Below, one piece after another: positions 17,501 to 25,262 of a stretch of 64,000 nt of DNA. Made by a program: the position numbers and the translations under genes. Every line of letters begins with the position of its first letter. The first letter of the stretch is position 1. The DNA lies in the NCBI RefSeq assembly GCF_030812215.1, contig NZ_JAUSSG010000001.1, positions 620,001 to 684,000 of the forward strand, in the 5' to 3' direction. The notes under the pieces are model-generated. The model did not search any database and was not told the DNA's origin. It saw only the letters and a list, made by a program, of their open reading frames with translations. Origin of the DNA: Variovorax boronicumulans (GTDB lineage Bacteria; Pseudomonadota; Gammaproteobacteria; Burkholderiales; Burkholderiaceae_C).

Positions 17501-20500
17501 ACCTGCACGGCGCCGGTGCCCGTGGCGCTGCCGCTCTTGTTGTTCACGCTCAGCGTGCCGGCCGCCACCGTGGTGCCGCCGGTGTAGGTGCTGGCGCCCG
17601 ACAGCGTGAGCGTGCCGCCGCCCACCTTGACGACCGAGCCGCCAGCGCCGCCGATGGCGCCCGACAAGGTGTTGTCGCCGCCGCTGCCGCCGAGCGTGAG
17701 TGCCTTGGCACCGAGCACCACCTCGCCCGCACCGTTGAGCGAGCCGAAGCTCGCGCCGGTGACCGTCTGGTCGATGCGCACCTGCGCGCCGGCCTGGTTG
17801 ATCACCGTGGCCTTGTCGGCCGAGGCGTTGTCGGAGAAGGCCAGCACGCCGCCCGCGGCGTTGGTGATGGTCGCGGTGCCGGCGCTTGCCTTTTCCTGGA
17901 AAGTCACGCTGCCCCGGTTGTCGATGGCCGCGCTGCCCGCATCGGCGGTGACGCCGAACAGCAGCCTGCCGGGGGCCGCCACGCTCACCGGGCCGCTGCC
18001 CAGGGCTCCCGTGAAATTGGTGGCGAGCAGGCCGGCATCGACGAAGGTGCCGCCCGTGTAGCTGTTCGGGCCGCCCATCAACAGAATGCCGCCGCCGGTC
18101 TTGCGCAACCGGCCGGTGCCGCTCATCGCACCGGCATAGGTGCCGACGATGGGTGGCCCCTGGTCGAAGACGACCTCGGCGTTGTTGACGATATTGCCTT
18201 GCAGGCTCGCCGTGCTCCCCTGCAGCACGCCGGCCTTCACGGTGGTGCCGCCGGTGTAGGTGTTGGTGCCGCCCAGCACCAGCGTGCCCACGTCGTCCTT
18301 CACGAGGCCGCCCGTGCCGATGAGCGCGACATTCAGGGTCGCACTGCGCGTGGTGTCGGTGCCCGAGCCATCGCCCACGCGCACCACCGTGCCCGAGGCG
18401 CCGAGTTCGATCGCATCGCCCTGCACCACGTAGCCATCGGCCGCGAACTGCGCGCCGGTGATACGCACCGTGCCGCCCGCATTGCTGACCTTGACGGTGC
18501 CGCCCGTGCCGCCGAACACCGCGAACTGGTCCTGCGCCCAGGCCGCGTTGACCTTGCCGTCGGCGCCGGTCCAGCCGTCGCCGGGCACGCCCACGCGCCA
18601 GGTGCCCGAGCCGCCGGCGATCTTGCCGTCGTTGTAGTTGCCGGCGTCGCCGCCGTCCCAGAAGTTCAGCGCGAGGCCCGCGCGATTGACCAGGTTGACC
18701 TGCTGGGCCACCGAGGTCTGGACCTGAAGGTCCTTGGACGCGACCGGCGCGCTGCCGATGTCCAGGCCGTTGTCGGTGAGCGTGCCGGTGTAGTCGATCA
18801 GGCGGTAGACGCCCGCGCCGAACACCCCGCCCTTGGACTGCGCCACGTTGAGCGTGCCATCGAGCTGCAGGTTGCCGTTGACCCTGACCAGGTCGTTGAG
18901 CAAGCCGCCGGCGGTGCCGGCCTGGCCGAGGTCGTAGTCGAGCACGGAGCCGGCAGTGAGGTTCAGGCCGCCGACGGTCAGCGTGCCCGCGCCGCCGAGG
19001 CCCGGCTCCAGCAGGCCCGAGCCCACGCTCACCGTGCCCGCGATGCTGCCGTTGCCGACGAGCGCGCCGCCCGCCTGCACCTGCACGGCACCACTGCCGG
19101 TAGCGCTGCCGGTCGGATTGACGACCCCGAGCGTGGTGCCCGAGACGGTCGTGCCGCCGCTGTAGGTGTTGGCGCCGGCCAGCACCACTGCACCCGGGCC
19201 GCTGAGCGCGAGCGCGCCGCCGCCGTCGATCGTGCCGATCAGCGCCAGCGGATTCGAGCCGTCCACGTTGAGCGTCGTGCCAGCCCCCAATGTCAGGGCG
19301 TTGCCCAGCACGGTACCCGGCACGTTGGCGCGCAGGTTCGCGTTGCCGGTCACTGCGAGTGCGCCTTGGCCCAGCGCGAAGTTGTCGCCGACGTTCAGCG
19401 TGCCGCTCTTGAGCGTGGTTCCACCGGTCCAGAAGTTGGCGTTGGCCAGCGTCAGCGTGCCGCTGCCGCTGTACGAGAGGGGGCCGGTGCCCGAGATCGA
19501 TCCGCCGAGCGCGATGTCGTTCGCGCCGCCGATGTCCAGGCCCGCGTTGAGCACCACCTCGTTGGCAAGGTTCACGTCCGCGCTCGCGTCGAGCGCGGCG
19601 TTGCCGTTCACCGTCAACGCGCCCAGGCCCAGCGAGGTGTTGGTTCCCACACGCAGCGCACCGCCCTGCAGGTCCACGCCGCCCGAGAAGGTGCTGGCGC
19701 CGCCCAGTGTGAGGCGGCCCGTGCCGGTTTTCCTGAGGAGGCCCAGGCCGGTGAGGCTGCCGTTGAGCGCAAGGTCGTTGCTGCCGCCGGCGGTGAGCCT
19801 GGCGTTGAGGCGGAAGTCGTTGGCCAGGCTCACCGACTTGTTCGACTCGATCGAGCTCGGGCCGCTGACCGTGACGCCGGCTTGGCCCATCGCCTTGTCG
19901 TTGCCCACGGTAAGCGCGCCGGCGCCGAGGTTGAAGCCACCGGTGAAGGTGCTCGCGCCGTTGAGCGTGAGGCCCGGCGCGCCGGCCAGGCTGATGCCGC
20001 CCGTGCCGCTGATCGCGCCGTTGAGCGTGAGCGCGCCGCCGCTGCCGCCCGCGCCGAAGTTCAGCGTGTTGTTGAGCACCACGTTGTTGGCGAGCACCAC
20101 GCCGGCCGCGCCGGTCAGCACGGAGGCGCCGTTGATGGTGAGGTCGCCGGTACCGAGCGCCGTGTTGCTGCCCACGTCCAGCCTGCCGCCGCCCATCGTC
20201 GTGCCGCCGCCGTAGGTGTTGCTGGCGGCCAGTGCAAGGTTGCTGCCGTTCACCGTCAGGCTGCCGCCCCCCGAGATGGGCGCGCCGAAGGTCAGCGTGC
20301 CCGTCCCGTCGAGCGTCAGCGCGCCGTTGAGCTGCACCAAGTTGTTGAGCGTGCCGGTGAAGGTGGTGTTGAGATCGACATTGCCGCTGACCAGGAACAG
20401 GCCCGAGCCGAGCGCACTCGCGTTGCCCAGCGTCACGCCGCCGTCGTTGAGCGCGAAACCGCCGCTGAAGTTGTTGATGCCGGTCAGCGTGAGCGTGCCG

Positions 20501-21792
20501 GCGCCGTTCTTGATGAGGCCACCGCCGCCGCTGACGGTGCCGCCCAGCGTGAAGCTGTTGCCACCCTGCACGATCAGGCCACTGGTGAGGTTCACGTTCT
20601 GGCCCAGCGTGAGGCCGTTCACCGCAGCCTGCATCGCGCCGCCGCTGCCCGTCAGCGTGCCGGTGCCGAAGGCGCCCGCGTCGTCGAAGATCGCGACGCC
20701 GCCGTTGAGCAGGGCACTGCCGCTGACCACCGCGCCGTTCAGGGTCCAGGTGCCGCTGTCGACCTGGAGGTTCTCGAAGTTCAGGTACTGCGCGGCCTTG
20801 ATCGTGCCCGTGCCGGCATTGCCCGAACCGGGACCGCTGACGATGTTGCGCAGCACCAGCGTGTCGGTGCCGCCCATGCCCGCATCGACCGTTCCGCCGG
20901 CCGCGAAGTTCAGGCTGCCGCCCGACGGCAATGCCACCAGGCTGGCCGGTGCCGATCCGCCGGTGATGCTCGAGCCGGTAACCGCAATGAAGGTGTCGCT
21001 GCGCTCGCCGCTGCCGAGCGAAACGCTGCCGTTGATCGTGCCCGCATTGGTGAAGGTGTGGCCGCCGCTGGTCGCGCTCTCGAACGCGATGCGGCCGGTG
21101 ATCGTGCCGGTGGCCGTGTTCACCATGTTGACCTGGGCGCCGCCATAAGCGGCGACCACGGCCGCGTCGGCCGCAGACATGTTCGAGCCGACGACGGGTC
21201 CCGTGGTCATCGTTCCCGTGTTCGTGATCGACGTGAGGACGCTGTTCTGCACCGCCAGCGCAAGGCCGGTCAGACCGACGGAGAAGAGCCTGGTCCCGCC
21301 GATCATCCCGTTGTTGATGACGGTGGCCGTGCTGGAATTGGCGTTGCCCATCACAACGCCCGAGGACAGGCTCGTGTTGCCGGTGCCGAGCAGTTGCGGA
21401 TCGATCCGGCCACCGTTCGTGAGCTTGACGTCGGAACCCGTCAGCGTCATTGCATTGCCGCCTACACCCAGCAGCACGCCGACGGTCGCCCCGGGGTTCA
21501 CTGTCACGTTCAGATTGCTGGCGCCGTTCGCAAAGCTCGGCGCCAGCGGGTTGGCAGCGCCGTTGCAGGTCACGTCGCTGCCCGCAGTCGTGCAGAAGGC
21601 CTGCGCCGGCAAGAAGCTGGTCGCGAAAAATGCGGGCACCGCCAGCATGCCGACCTTCGTCAGCCCCACGAGACCTGCCGCGCGGCCCGCGCGCCGGCTG
21701 GTGCTGCGCTTGCCGCGCGCGCGCGTCGTTTCCGAGACGGCCACCCATGCGCCGATCGCGGCGTTCCAGACAGTCTTGTAGGCGGTATTCAT
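14518..21792 (-). CDS. Giant type V (classical) autotransporter, ESPR signal, repeat-rich passenger
   Basis: 2424 residues. The N-terminus MNTAYKTVWNAAIGAWVAVS is an extended signal peptide region (ESPR), followed by a second hydrophobic signal ending near AQAF. The first mature residues carry a Cys pair (CTTAGSDVTC). Residues ~90-2080 are Gly/Thr/Asn/Ser-rich repeats with many TYTGGTTV and LTLSGA units, the usual right-handed beta-helix passenger pattern. After a GTPGTPGGG linker comes an autotransporter beta-barrel (~residues 2145-2424) starting AWGRLISTDMD and ending in KW, a terminal aromatic as expected. The start has GGAGGAGGAG upstream and overlaps the stop of a 34-codon leader. Likely an adhesin or biofilm factor; no protease or lipase motif was seen. 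Probably controlled by the kinase/regulator pair upstream. Confidence 0.93.
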   Translation of the reverse strand: MNTAYKTVWNAAIGAWVAVSETTRARGKRSTSRRAGRAAGLVGLTKVGMLAVPAFFATSFLPAQAFCTTAGSDVTCNGAANPLAPSFANGASNLNVTVNPGATVGVLLGVGGNAMTLTGSDVKLTNGGRIDPQLLGTGNTSLSSGVVMGNANSSTATVINNGMIGGTRLFSVGLTGLALAVQNSVLTSITNTGTMTTGPVVGSNMSAADAAVVAAYGGAQVNMVNTATGTITGRIAFESATSGGHTFTNAGTINGSVSLGSGERSDTFIAVTGSSITGGSAPASLVALPSGGSLNFAAGGTVDAGMGGTDTLVLRNIVSGPGSGNAGTGTIKAAQYLNFENLQVDSGTWTLNGAVVSGSALLNGGVAIFDDAGAFGTGTLTGSGGAMQAAVNGLTLGQNVNLTSGLIVQGGNSFTLGGTVSGGGGLIKNGAGTLTLTGINNFSGGFALNDGGVTLGNASALGSGLFLVSGNVDLNTTFTGTLNNLVQLNGALTLDGTGTLTFGAPISGGGSLTVNGSNLALAASNTYGGGTTMGGGRLDVGSNTALGTGDLTINGASVLTGAAGVVLANNVVLNNTLNFGAGGSGGALTLNGAISGTGGISLAGAPGLTLNGASTFTGGFNLGAGALTVGNDKAMGQAGVTVSGPSSIESNKSVSLANDFRLNARLTAGGSNDLALNGSLTGLGLLRKTGTGRLTLGGASTFSGGVDLQGGALRVGTNTSLGLGALTVNGNAALDASADVNLANEVVLNAGLDIGGANDIALGGSISGTGPLSYSGSGTLTLANANFWTGGTTLKSGTLNVGDNFALGQGALAVTGNANLRANVPGTVLGNALTLGAGTTLNVDGSNPLALIGTIDGGGALALSGPGAVVLAGANTYSGGTTVSGTTLGVVNPTGSATGSGAVQVQAGGALVGNGSIAGTVSVGSGLLEPGLGGAGTLTVGGLNLTAGSVLDYDLGQAGTAGGLLNDLVRVNGNLQLDGTLNVAQSKGGVFGAGVYRLIDYTGTLTDNGLDIGSAPVASKDLQVQTSVAQQVNLVNRAGLALNFWDGGDAGNYNDGKIAGGSGTWRVGVPGDGWTGADGKVNAAWAQDQFAVFGGTGGTVKVSNAGGTVRITGAQFAADGYVVQGDAIELGASGTVVRVGDGSGTDTTRSATLNVALIGTGGLVKDDVGTLVLGGTNTYTGGTTVKAGVLQGSTASLQGNIVNNAEVVFDQGPPIVGTYAGAMSGTGRLRKTGGGILLMGGPNSYTGGTFVDAGLLATNFTGALGSGPVSVAAPGRLLFGVTADAGSAAIDNRGSVTFQEKASAGTATITNAAGGVLAFSDNASADKATVINQAGAQVRIDQTVTGASFGSLNGAGEVVLGAKALTLGGSGGDNTLSGAIGGAGGSVVKVGGGTLTLSGASTYTGGTTVAAGTLSVNNKSGSATGTGAVQVQSGATLAGSGSIAGAVTIAKGGILAAGNSPGTLTLGALALAGGSTLNYELGQAGVPGGALNDLINVTGDLQLDGTLNIAQSAGGTFGPGLYRLMSYGGTLTDFGLDIGTAPVGTKLADLQVQTSVAQQVNLVNRAGLALNFWDGGDSTKYNDGQVAGGSGTWRVGSPGDGWTDMDGKLNANWAQSQFAVFSGKGGTVTVDGGGGAVRIAGAQFAVDGYTVQGDGITLDNANSVVRVGDGTAAGANMTATMNVALSGAGGISKEDAGRLILGGANTYTGGTTVKGGVLQGSATSLQGNIVNNAEVAFDQDKTAGTYAGAMSGTGKLRKIGAGTLTLASANSYSGGTLVDAGTLATDTSGALGSGAVSIASGAALQFGGKADAGKLAIANQGTLRLQDGANAASATVTNAAGAQVRIDLATTGASIGALGGAGDVVLGAKALTTGAIGSDSTLSGAITGAGGSLVKVGAGTLTLSGTASYSGETRVAAGTLKAGAANAFSAASSAVVASGATLDLAGFSQTVAGLSNSGTVALAGAVPGTTLTVHGNYVGNNGVLKLGTVLNGGAGPSDRLVIDGGTASGKTRVQIANLGGLGARTSGAGIEVVSARNGATTTAQTTKDAFVLAGGHVDAGAFEYRLHAGDASGGGENWYLRTEADPGTPGTPGGGPGLPAYRAEASLFAALPNQLRQSNLGMLASRSQRIGDDDVRGGAGSTSGTDGSYRRAWGRLISTDMDIRQGGTVSPHSEGRVTGLQAGTDLWANPDWRAGIYVGQLDGDTRVSGFGSGLPNTATGRNDLRSQYLGLYGTFTTEDGFYADAVLQAGRHRYTVQPLLGGGVEGKGNSFLASIEVGKAFAIGAGGWSVEPQLQLIHQRLRLDDVSIPGALVQQDADSGWIGRAGVRIKGSFATGAGTLQPYARLNVYRSAKGNDVARFVNPAAITPVGAPIGGTSTELAAGFTLAVSQRTSIYGELGKQWASGGDARVGSSINAAAGVRVKW
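16050..19150 (-). repeat. Tandem ~1.55-kb duplication inside the autotransporter passenger
   Basis: Two adjacent copies (about 16050-17570 and 17570-19150) encode parallel segments in the same order. Both contain NLVNRAGLALNFWDGGD, GGSGTWRVG, GDGWT, AQFAVFGG/AVFSGKG, SLQGNIVNNAEV and MSGTG(K/R)LRK. Matching points are ~1.58 kb apart (for example 17104 and 18688; 16661 and 18244). Edges are approximate because shorter repeats continue on both sides. Confidence 0.75.
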
Positions 21793-21893
21793 GGACGGTT
21801 CTCCTCCTCCGTAGGCAGCGTGCAAAACGCGCTGCAACAAAAAGCCAATTCAGCCGAAGACCATGGGTCGACGGCTGTCGTACTGCTGTTCAT
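21789..21893 (-). CDS. 34-aa leader ORF overlapping the autotransporter start
   Basis: ATG at 21893 is preceded by GGGAGGAG with 6-nt spacing, stronger than most sites in the window. The ORF runs 34 codons and its TGA overlaps the autotransporter ATG (ATGA). The peptide is MNSSTTAVDPWSS... with a Cys cluster (FCCSAFC) and an acidic end (TEEENRP). It has no signal peptide. No family is recognised. The arrangement suggests translational coupling or a regulatory leader peptide; coding status is inferred from the ribosome site and overlap only. Confidence 0.5.
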   Translation of the reverse strand: MNSSTTAVDPWSSAELAFCCSAFCTLPTEEENRP

Positions 21894-21989
21894 GGGGGTC
21901 TCCTCCCGCCATGCAATCGCGCGGCGCGCGGCATGTGCGGCATCACTCTGTTGCCGCTTCGAGCGAAATTCTCAAGCTCCCCCCTTTGA

Positions 21990-22009
21990 TTTGCACCTTA
22001 CTTTTTCTT
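21990..22009 (-). promoter_or_regulatory. 20-bp shared element upstream of the leader/autotransporter
   Basis: Plus-strand TTTGCACCTTACTTTTTCTT, identical to 25164-25183 upstream of the kinase gene. It sits ~97 nt before the leader start. Here it is also flanked so that TTTGCA and TGCAAA bracket 13 nt on the minus strand. Candidate binding site of the adjacent response regulator. The rest of the 277-nt stretch from the leader to 22170 shows no gene. Confidence 0.5.
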
Positions 22010-22133
22010 GCAAACGAAGCCCGCCGTCACCTACGGAAAGCAGTGGTTTTGCCGACGGAAAAGCGGCTTGGCAGGCGCGTGGTGCCACGCGTTCCGGTGG
22101 TGCGGTTGTGCTGCAGCCATGCGAGCCGGATGC

Positions 22134-22149
22134 GCGGGCGAAGGCCCGC
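22134..22149 (-). terminator. Weak hairpin after the response regulator gene
   Basis: GCGGGC and GCCCGC pair around GAAG (CTTC on the minus strand), 21 nt past the response regulator stop. No T-run follows, so termination is uncertain. Confidence 0.3.
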
Positions 22150-22170
22150 CGGTCATCCAACCAGCGGCGC

Positions 22171-22914
22171 TCAACGCTCGATGCGCACGCTCCCCTGGAA
22201 GCTGTAGCCCTCGCCGCGCACCGCGACGATCGGCAGCTTCTCGCCGCTGGCCTGCTCCGCCTTGCGACGCAATCGCGAGACCGTGACATCGAGGTTGCGC
22301 TCGTAGGCCTCGAGGCCCGGGCGCCCCATTGCCGCAAGCAGCGTGGCCCGGTCCACCACTTCGCGGGGCCGCTCGATCAGGCACTGGAGCAGTCGCGCTT
22401 CCGCGTTGGACAACTGCACGCGCTGACCGGCCGGCGACAGCAGCAACCACGTGGCGCCTTGATAGCGCCAAGGCACCTGCGCGGCGGGTTCGTCGGCCGC
22501 ATGGGCAGCGGGCTCGCGCATGCCCTGCCCTTGCCCGTGCGTTTCATGGCTGCGCCGCAGCAGGTTGTGCAGCACCATCTCGAGTTCGCGCAGGTTCACC
22601 GGCTTGACGAGGTAATAGTCGGCGCCGAGGCCAAGGCCGTGCAGGCGATCGTTCGCCATGCCGCGCGCGGTCAGCATCACGATGCGCATGGCGCTGCGCG
22701 ATCGCAGCCGCACCAGCACGCTGAATCCGTCTTCGCCCGGCAGGTTGACGTCGCACACCACGGCATCGAAATCCTGTCGCAGCAGTTCCGCATCGAGCCC
22801 CTCGGCGCTCTCCAGTCCGCGGGCCAGCATGCCGACACCGCGCAGGTACCGCAGCAGCGTGTCGCGCAGGTCGTCGTCGTCCTCGATGACCAGCACACGA
22901 GCCTGGGCGTTCAT
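22171..22914 (-). CDS. OmpR-type response regulator (partner of the 7TM kinase)
   Basis: 247 residues. The receiver domain (1-~120) has the acidic pocket EDDDD (11-15), phospho-acceptor Asp55 in CDVNLPGEDG, Thr in MLTARG and Lys in LVKPVN. A linker of ~30 Ala/Gly/His-rich residues leads to a winged-helix domain (~150-247) with NAEARLLQCLIERP and SRLRRKAEQ...RGEGYSF. The ATG has GGGAG seven nt upstream and overlaps the kinase stop by 4 nt. It is followed, same strand, by the autotransporter gene, its likely target. Confidence 0.92.
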   Translation of the reverse strand: MNAQARVLVIEDDDDLRDTLLRYLRGVGMLARGLESAEGLDAELLRQDFDAVVCDVNLPGEDGFSVLVRLRSRSAMRIVMLTARGMANDRLHGLGLGADYYLVKPVNLRELEMVLHNLLRRSHETHGQGQGMREPAAHAADEPAAQVPWRYQGATWLLLSPAGQRVQLSNAEARLLQCLIERPREVVDRATLLAAMGRPGLEAYERNLDVTVSRLRRKAEQASGEKLPIVAVRGEGYSFQGSVRIER

Positions 22915-25106
22915 CTGCAGGCTCCCTGGCCAAGCGCCGGCACATTGTTCGGGCCCCGGATTTCCAACCCCTCGGCACTTCCAAGACAAGGCAGGATCAG
23001 GGTCAGCATGGCGCCCTGCCTCGGCCCGTTGGAGGCAGCCACGCTTCCACCGTGAACCGTGGCGATGCGGTGCACCATGTGCAGGCCCAGGCCGATGCCC
23101 GGAATGCGCCGGGTGCCGGCCGCGCGATAGAAACGCTCGAAGACATGCGACAGGTCATGCGGCATGAAGCCCGGGCCGTCGTCGCACACCTGGATGCACA
23201 CGTCCGACACCCCATCGCCTTCCGCAAGGCCGTCGTCGCGGCCGCGCTGGATTCCGGCCCGGACCACAACCGGCGAATGGGGCGGCGCATATTTGATGGC
23301 GTTGGTCAGGAGGTTGTCCAGGGCGATGTGCATCAGCGTCTCGTCCGCCAGCACCGGCAATTGGCGCGCATCGAGACGCAAGGAAATGCGCCCGCCACCA
23401 ACGCCTTCGTTGTGCTCTTCGATCTTCTCGCGCAGGAACTCCGCGAGCTCGATCGGAACCAGGCACAGGTTTTCGCTGGACGCATCGAGCCATTCGTCGG
23501 CCAGCAGGGTGTCCACCAGATCGCGCATGCGAAGGACGGTGCGGCTGATCTTCTCGGCTTCCTTCTTGACCTCTTCGCGAACCAGGCCGAGCCGGTCGTC
23601 CGCGAGGATCTGCGCCGCGCCGCCGATCGTTCCGAGCGGCGTGCGGAACTCGTGCGACACCATGGCCAGCAGGCCGCGCTGCTCGCGCAGCGCCAGGGCC
23701 AGCTGGTCGTGGGTGCGATGGTGCTGCGCGATCTCCTGCCGCAGATCGCGGGTGCTCTCGTTCACGCGCTGCGCCAGCCGCGCGCGATGCCTCAGCGACA
23801 GCGCGAGCGCCCGCCGCTCGCGATGGCGCACGCGCCAGCCCAGCGCAAAGAAGAAAGCCATGATGTGGAGGATGCTGCCGAGCGCATAGCTGTACTGGGT
23901 GGCCTGCGTGTAGGGCAGCCACTGCAGGTTCTTGGCGAAGTGCACCGCGCCCATCATGAGGTAGACGGCATAGCCGACCAACCCCGGCCAGACATGGATG
24001 TTCCGGCGCAGCGCAACGGCGCACATCGGCACGATGCTGGCCGCGAAGAGCAGCCACAGCAGGTTCAGCGGCCGTGCGACGTGCCGGTACCCGCCAGCCA
24101 GGGCGATCGCGCAGGCCGCGAAGCAGACGAGCGTCATCACCTGGAACACGCGGTTCATGCGCGGGAACTGCCGCTCCATGTCCAGCAGCACCCTGGCGAA
24201 TCCGAATGCGGCGGCCGTGTGCAGGCAGACCGAGAAGTTGTGCAGGCGAACGGCGGCCAGCGGATGGTTCTGCAGCCACAGCGACGCCGGCAGGCCCTCC
24301 GAGCTCGCGAACACCATGGCGAGCGTGAGGAGGTAGCCGGCATAGGCGATGAACCGCCGGTCGGGCAGCGCAACGCCCATCATCAGGCTGACCACCGCCA
24401 TCAGCAGGGCCATGCCGACGACGGCCGCGTCGGCGTAGTCGAGCCGCTGCTGCACCTCGGCCAACTCCCGCAGCGGCGAGACACCGCCGGCAAGGCTCAG
24501 CGTGCGGTCGCCCGCCAGGCGCACCCAGACCCAGCGCGGCTCGGTATCGCGCAGCTCGGGCAGGCGCGTCGCCGGAATCGACCAGGGCAGTTCGCGTTTC
24601 GAACCGGCCCGCATTCCGCCGAGCGCCCGGTGGGTGAACCCACCGCTCGCGCCGCTTTCGGCATCGGGCCACCACACGTCCAGGTAGTCGACATACGGCG
24701 CGTTCAGCCGCAACCACCAGCCACCCTCGAGCGGATGTGCGACCTGCCCGGGCGAAGCCTCGATACGGAAGCGCACCCACCAGGCGCCGCGGTCGTAGCC
24801 GCCGTTGAAGGTGCCCTTGAGCGTTTGGAATTGCCGGTCGTAAGGCGGCGATGCGACCTGCTCGCGCGTCAGCAGGCCGGAGGGGTCGTGGAAGGCCTGC
24901 GAGCGTCCCTCGAGGTTGCGCTCGAGGAAACCCAGTCCCGCATCGAGCTTCAGCGGCTCCACTTGTGCATGGCTCGGCAGGGCCAGGCACGCCAGCAGAA
25001 GCAGGGCGAGCCCCACCGTCGCGCGGGTCGCGGCGAGCCTCGACCGAAAATTCGTCAAGCAGGGCGCAAAGAACAAAGTTGCCGTCCGAGTCCTCGAAAG
25101 TGCCAT
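22911..25106 (-). CDS. 7TM-DISM sensor histidine kinase
   Basis: About 731 residues. A signal peptide (LLLLACLALPSHAQ) is followed by a periplasmic 7TMR-DISMED2-like jellyroll (~55-210; GAWWVRFRIEA, YVDYLDVWWPD), seven membrane spans (~230-430), then HisKA (MVSHEFRTPLGTIGG) and HATPase (NLLTNAIKYA; DDGPGF; FERFYR; GIGLGL). All catalytic boxes look intact. 7TM-DISM sensors often detect carbohydrates or small ligands. The start at ATG 25106 gives the signal peptide; its ribosome site is weak. The gene overlaps the regulator gene by 4 nt. Confidence 0.9.
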   Translation of the reverse strand: MALSRTRTATLFFAPCLTNFRSRLAATRATVGLALLLLACLALPSHAQVEPLKLDAGLGFLERNLEGRSQAFHDPSGLLTREQVASPPYDRQFQTLKGTFNGGYDRGAWWVRFRIEASPGQVAHPLEGGWWLRLNAPYVDYLDVWWPDAESGASGGFTHRALGGMRAGSKRELPWSIPATRLPELRDTEPRWVWVRLAGDRTLSLAGGVSPLRELAEVQQRLDYADAAVVGMALLMAVVSLMMGVALPDRRFIAYAGYLLTLAMVFASSEGLPASLWLQNHPLAAVRLHNFSVCLHTAAAFGFARVLLDMERQFPRMNRVFQVMTLVCFAACAIALAGGYRHVARPLNLLWLLFAASIVPMCAVALRRNIHVWPGLVGYAVYLMMGAVHFAKNLQWLPYTQATQYSYALGSILHIMAFFFALGWRVRHRERRALALSLRHRARLAQRVNESTRDLRQEIAQHHRTHDQLALALREQRGLLAMVSHEFRTPLGTIGGAAQILADDRLGLVREEVKKEAEKISRTVLRMRDLVDTLLADEWLDASSENLCLVPIELAEFLREKIEEHNEGVGGGRISLRLDARQLPVLADETLMHIALDNLLTNAIKYAPPHSPVVVRAGIQRGRDDGLAEGDGVSDVCIQVCDDGPGFMPHDLSHVFERFYRAAGTRRIPGIGLGLHMVHRIATVHGGSVAASNGPRQGAMLTLILPCLGSAEGLEIRGPNNVPALGQGACR

Positions 25107-25163
25107 CGCTGCGCGACATCGTCGCCGCCGTTTCGCACCGGATTCTGGGGCGCGGTCGCGGAG

Positions 25164-25183
25164 TTTGCACCTTACTTTTTCTT
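25164..25183 (-). promoter_or_regulatory. 20-bp shared element upstream of the kinase gene
   Basis: Identical 20-mer to 21990-22009, located 58 nt before the kinase start and 80 nt before the divergent Bug gene. Candidate autoregulatory site for the response regulator. Confidence 0.5.
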
Positions 25184-25262
25184 TCATCCAGCATTGACAG
25201 CATTCCGACAGCCACCGCCGGGCACGATGCGGCCTTCCCGAAAAAACCACGGAGACGCATTC

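Noticed and set aside
16050..19150. Repeated short units that might suggest a CRISPR or tandem satellite
   Set aside because: Units lie in frame in the autotransporter passenger and vary as protein repeats do; no direct repeats with unique spacers.
22134..22149. Strong terminator between the response regulator and autotransporter
   Set aside because: The hairpin has only a 6-bp stem and no T-run, so read-through is likely; kept only as a weak candidate.
14479..23055. A 2858-codon open frame on the plus strand antisense to the autotransporter, plus a third open frame of 2411 codons on the minus strand
   Set aside because: The autotransporter frame has ESPR, repeats and a beta-barrel; the others are Arg/Ala/His-rich with no domain and follow from high GC and Gly/Thr/Asn repeats.
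23052..25262. Long upstream extension of the Bug receptor frame
   Set aside because: It runs antisense to the 7TM kinase; the signal peptide and GGAG support ATG 25263.
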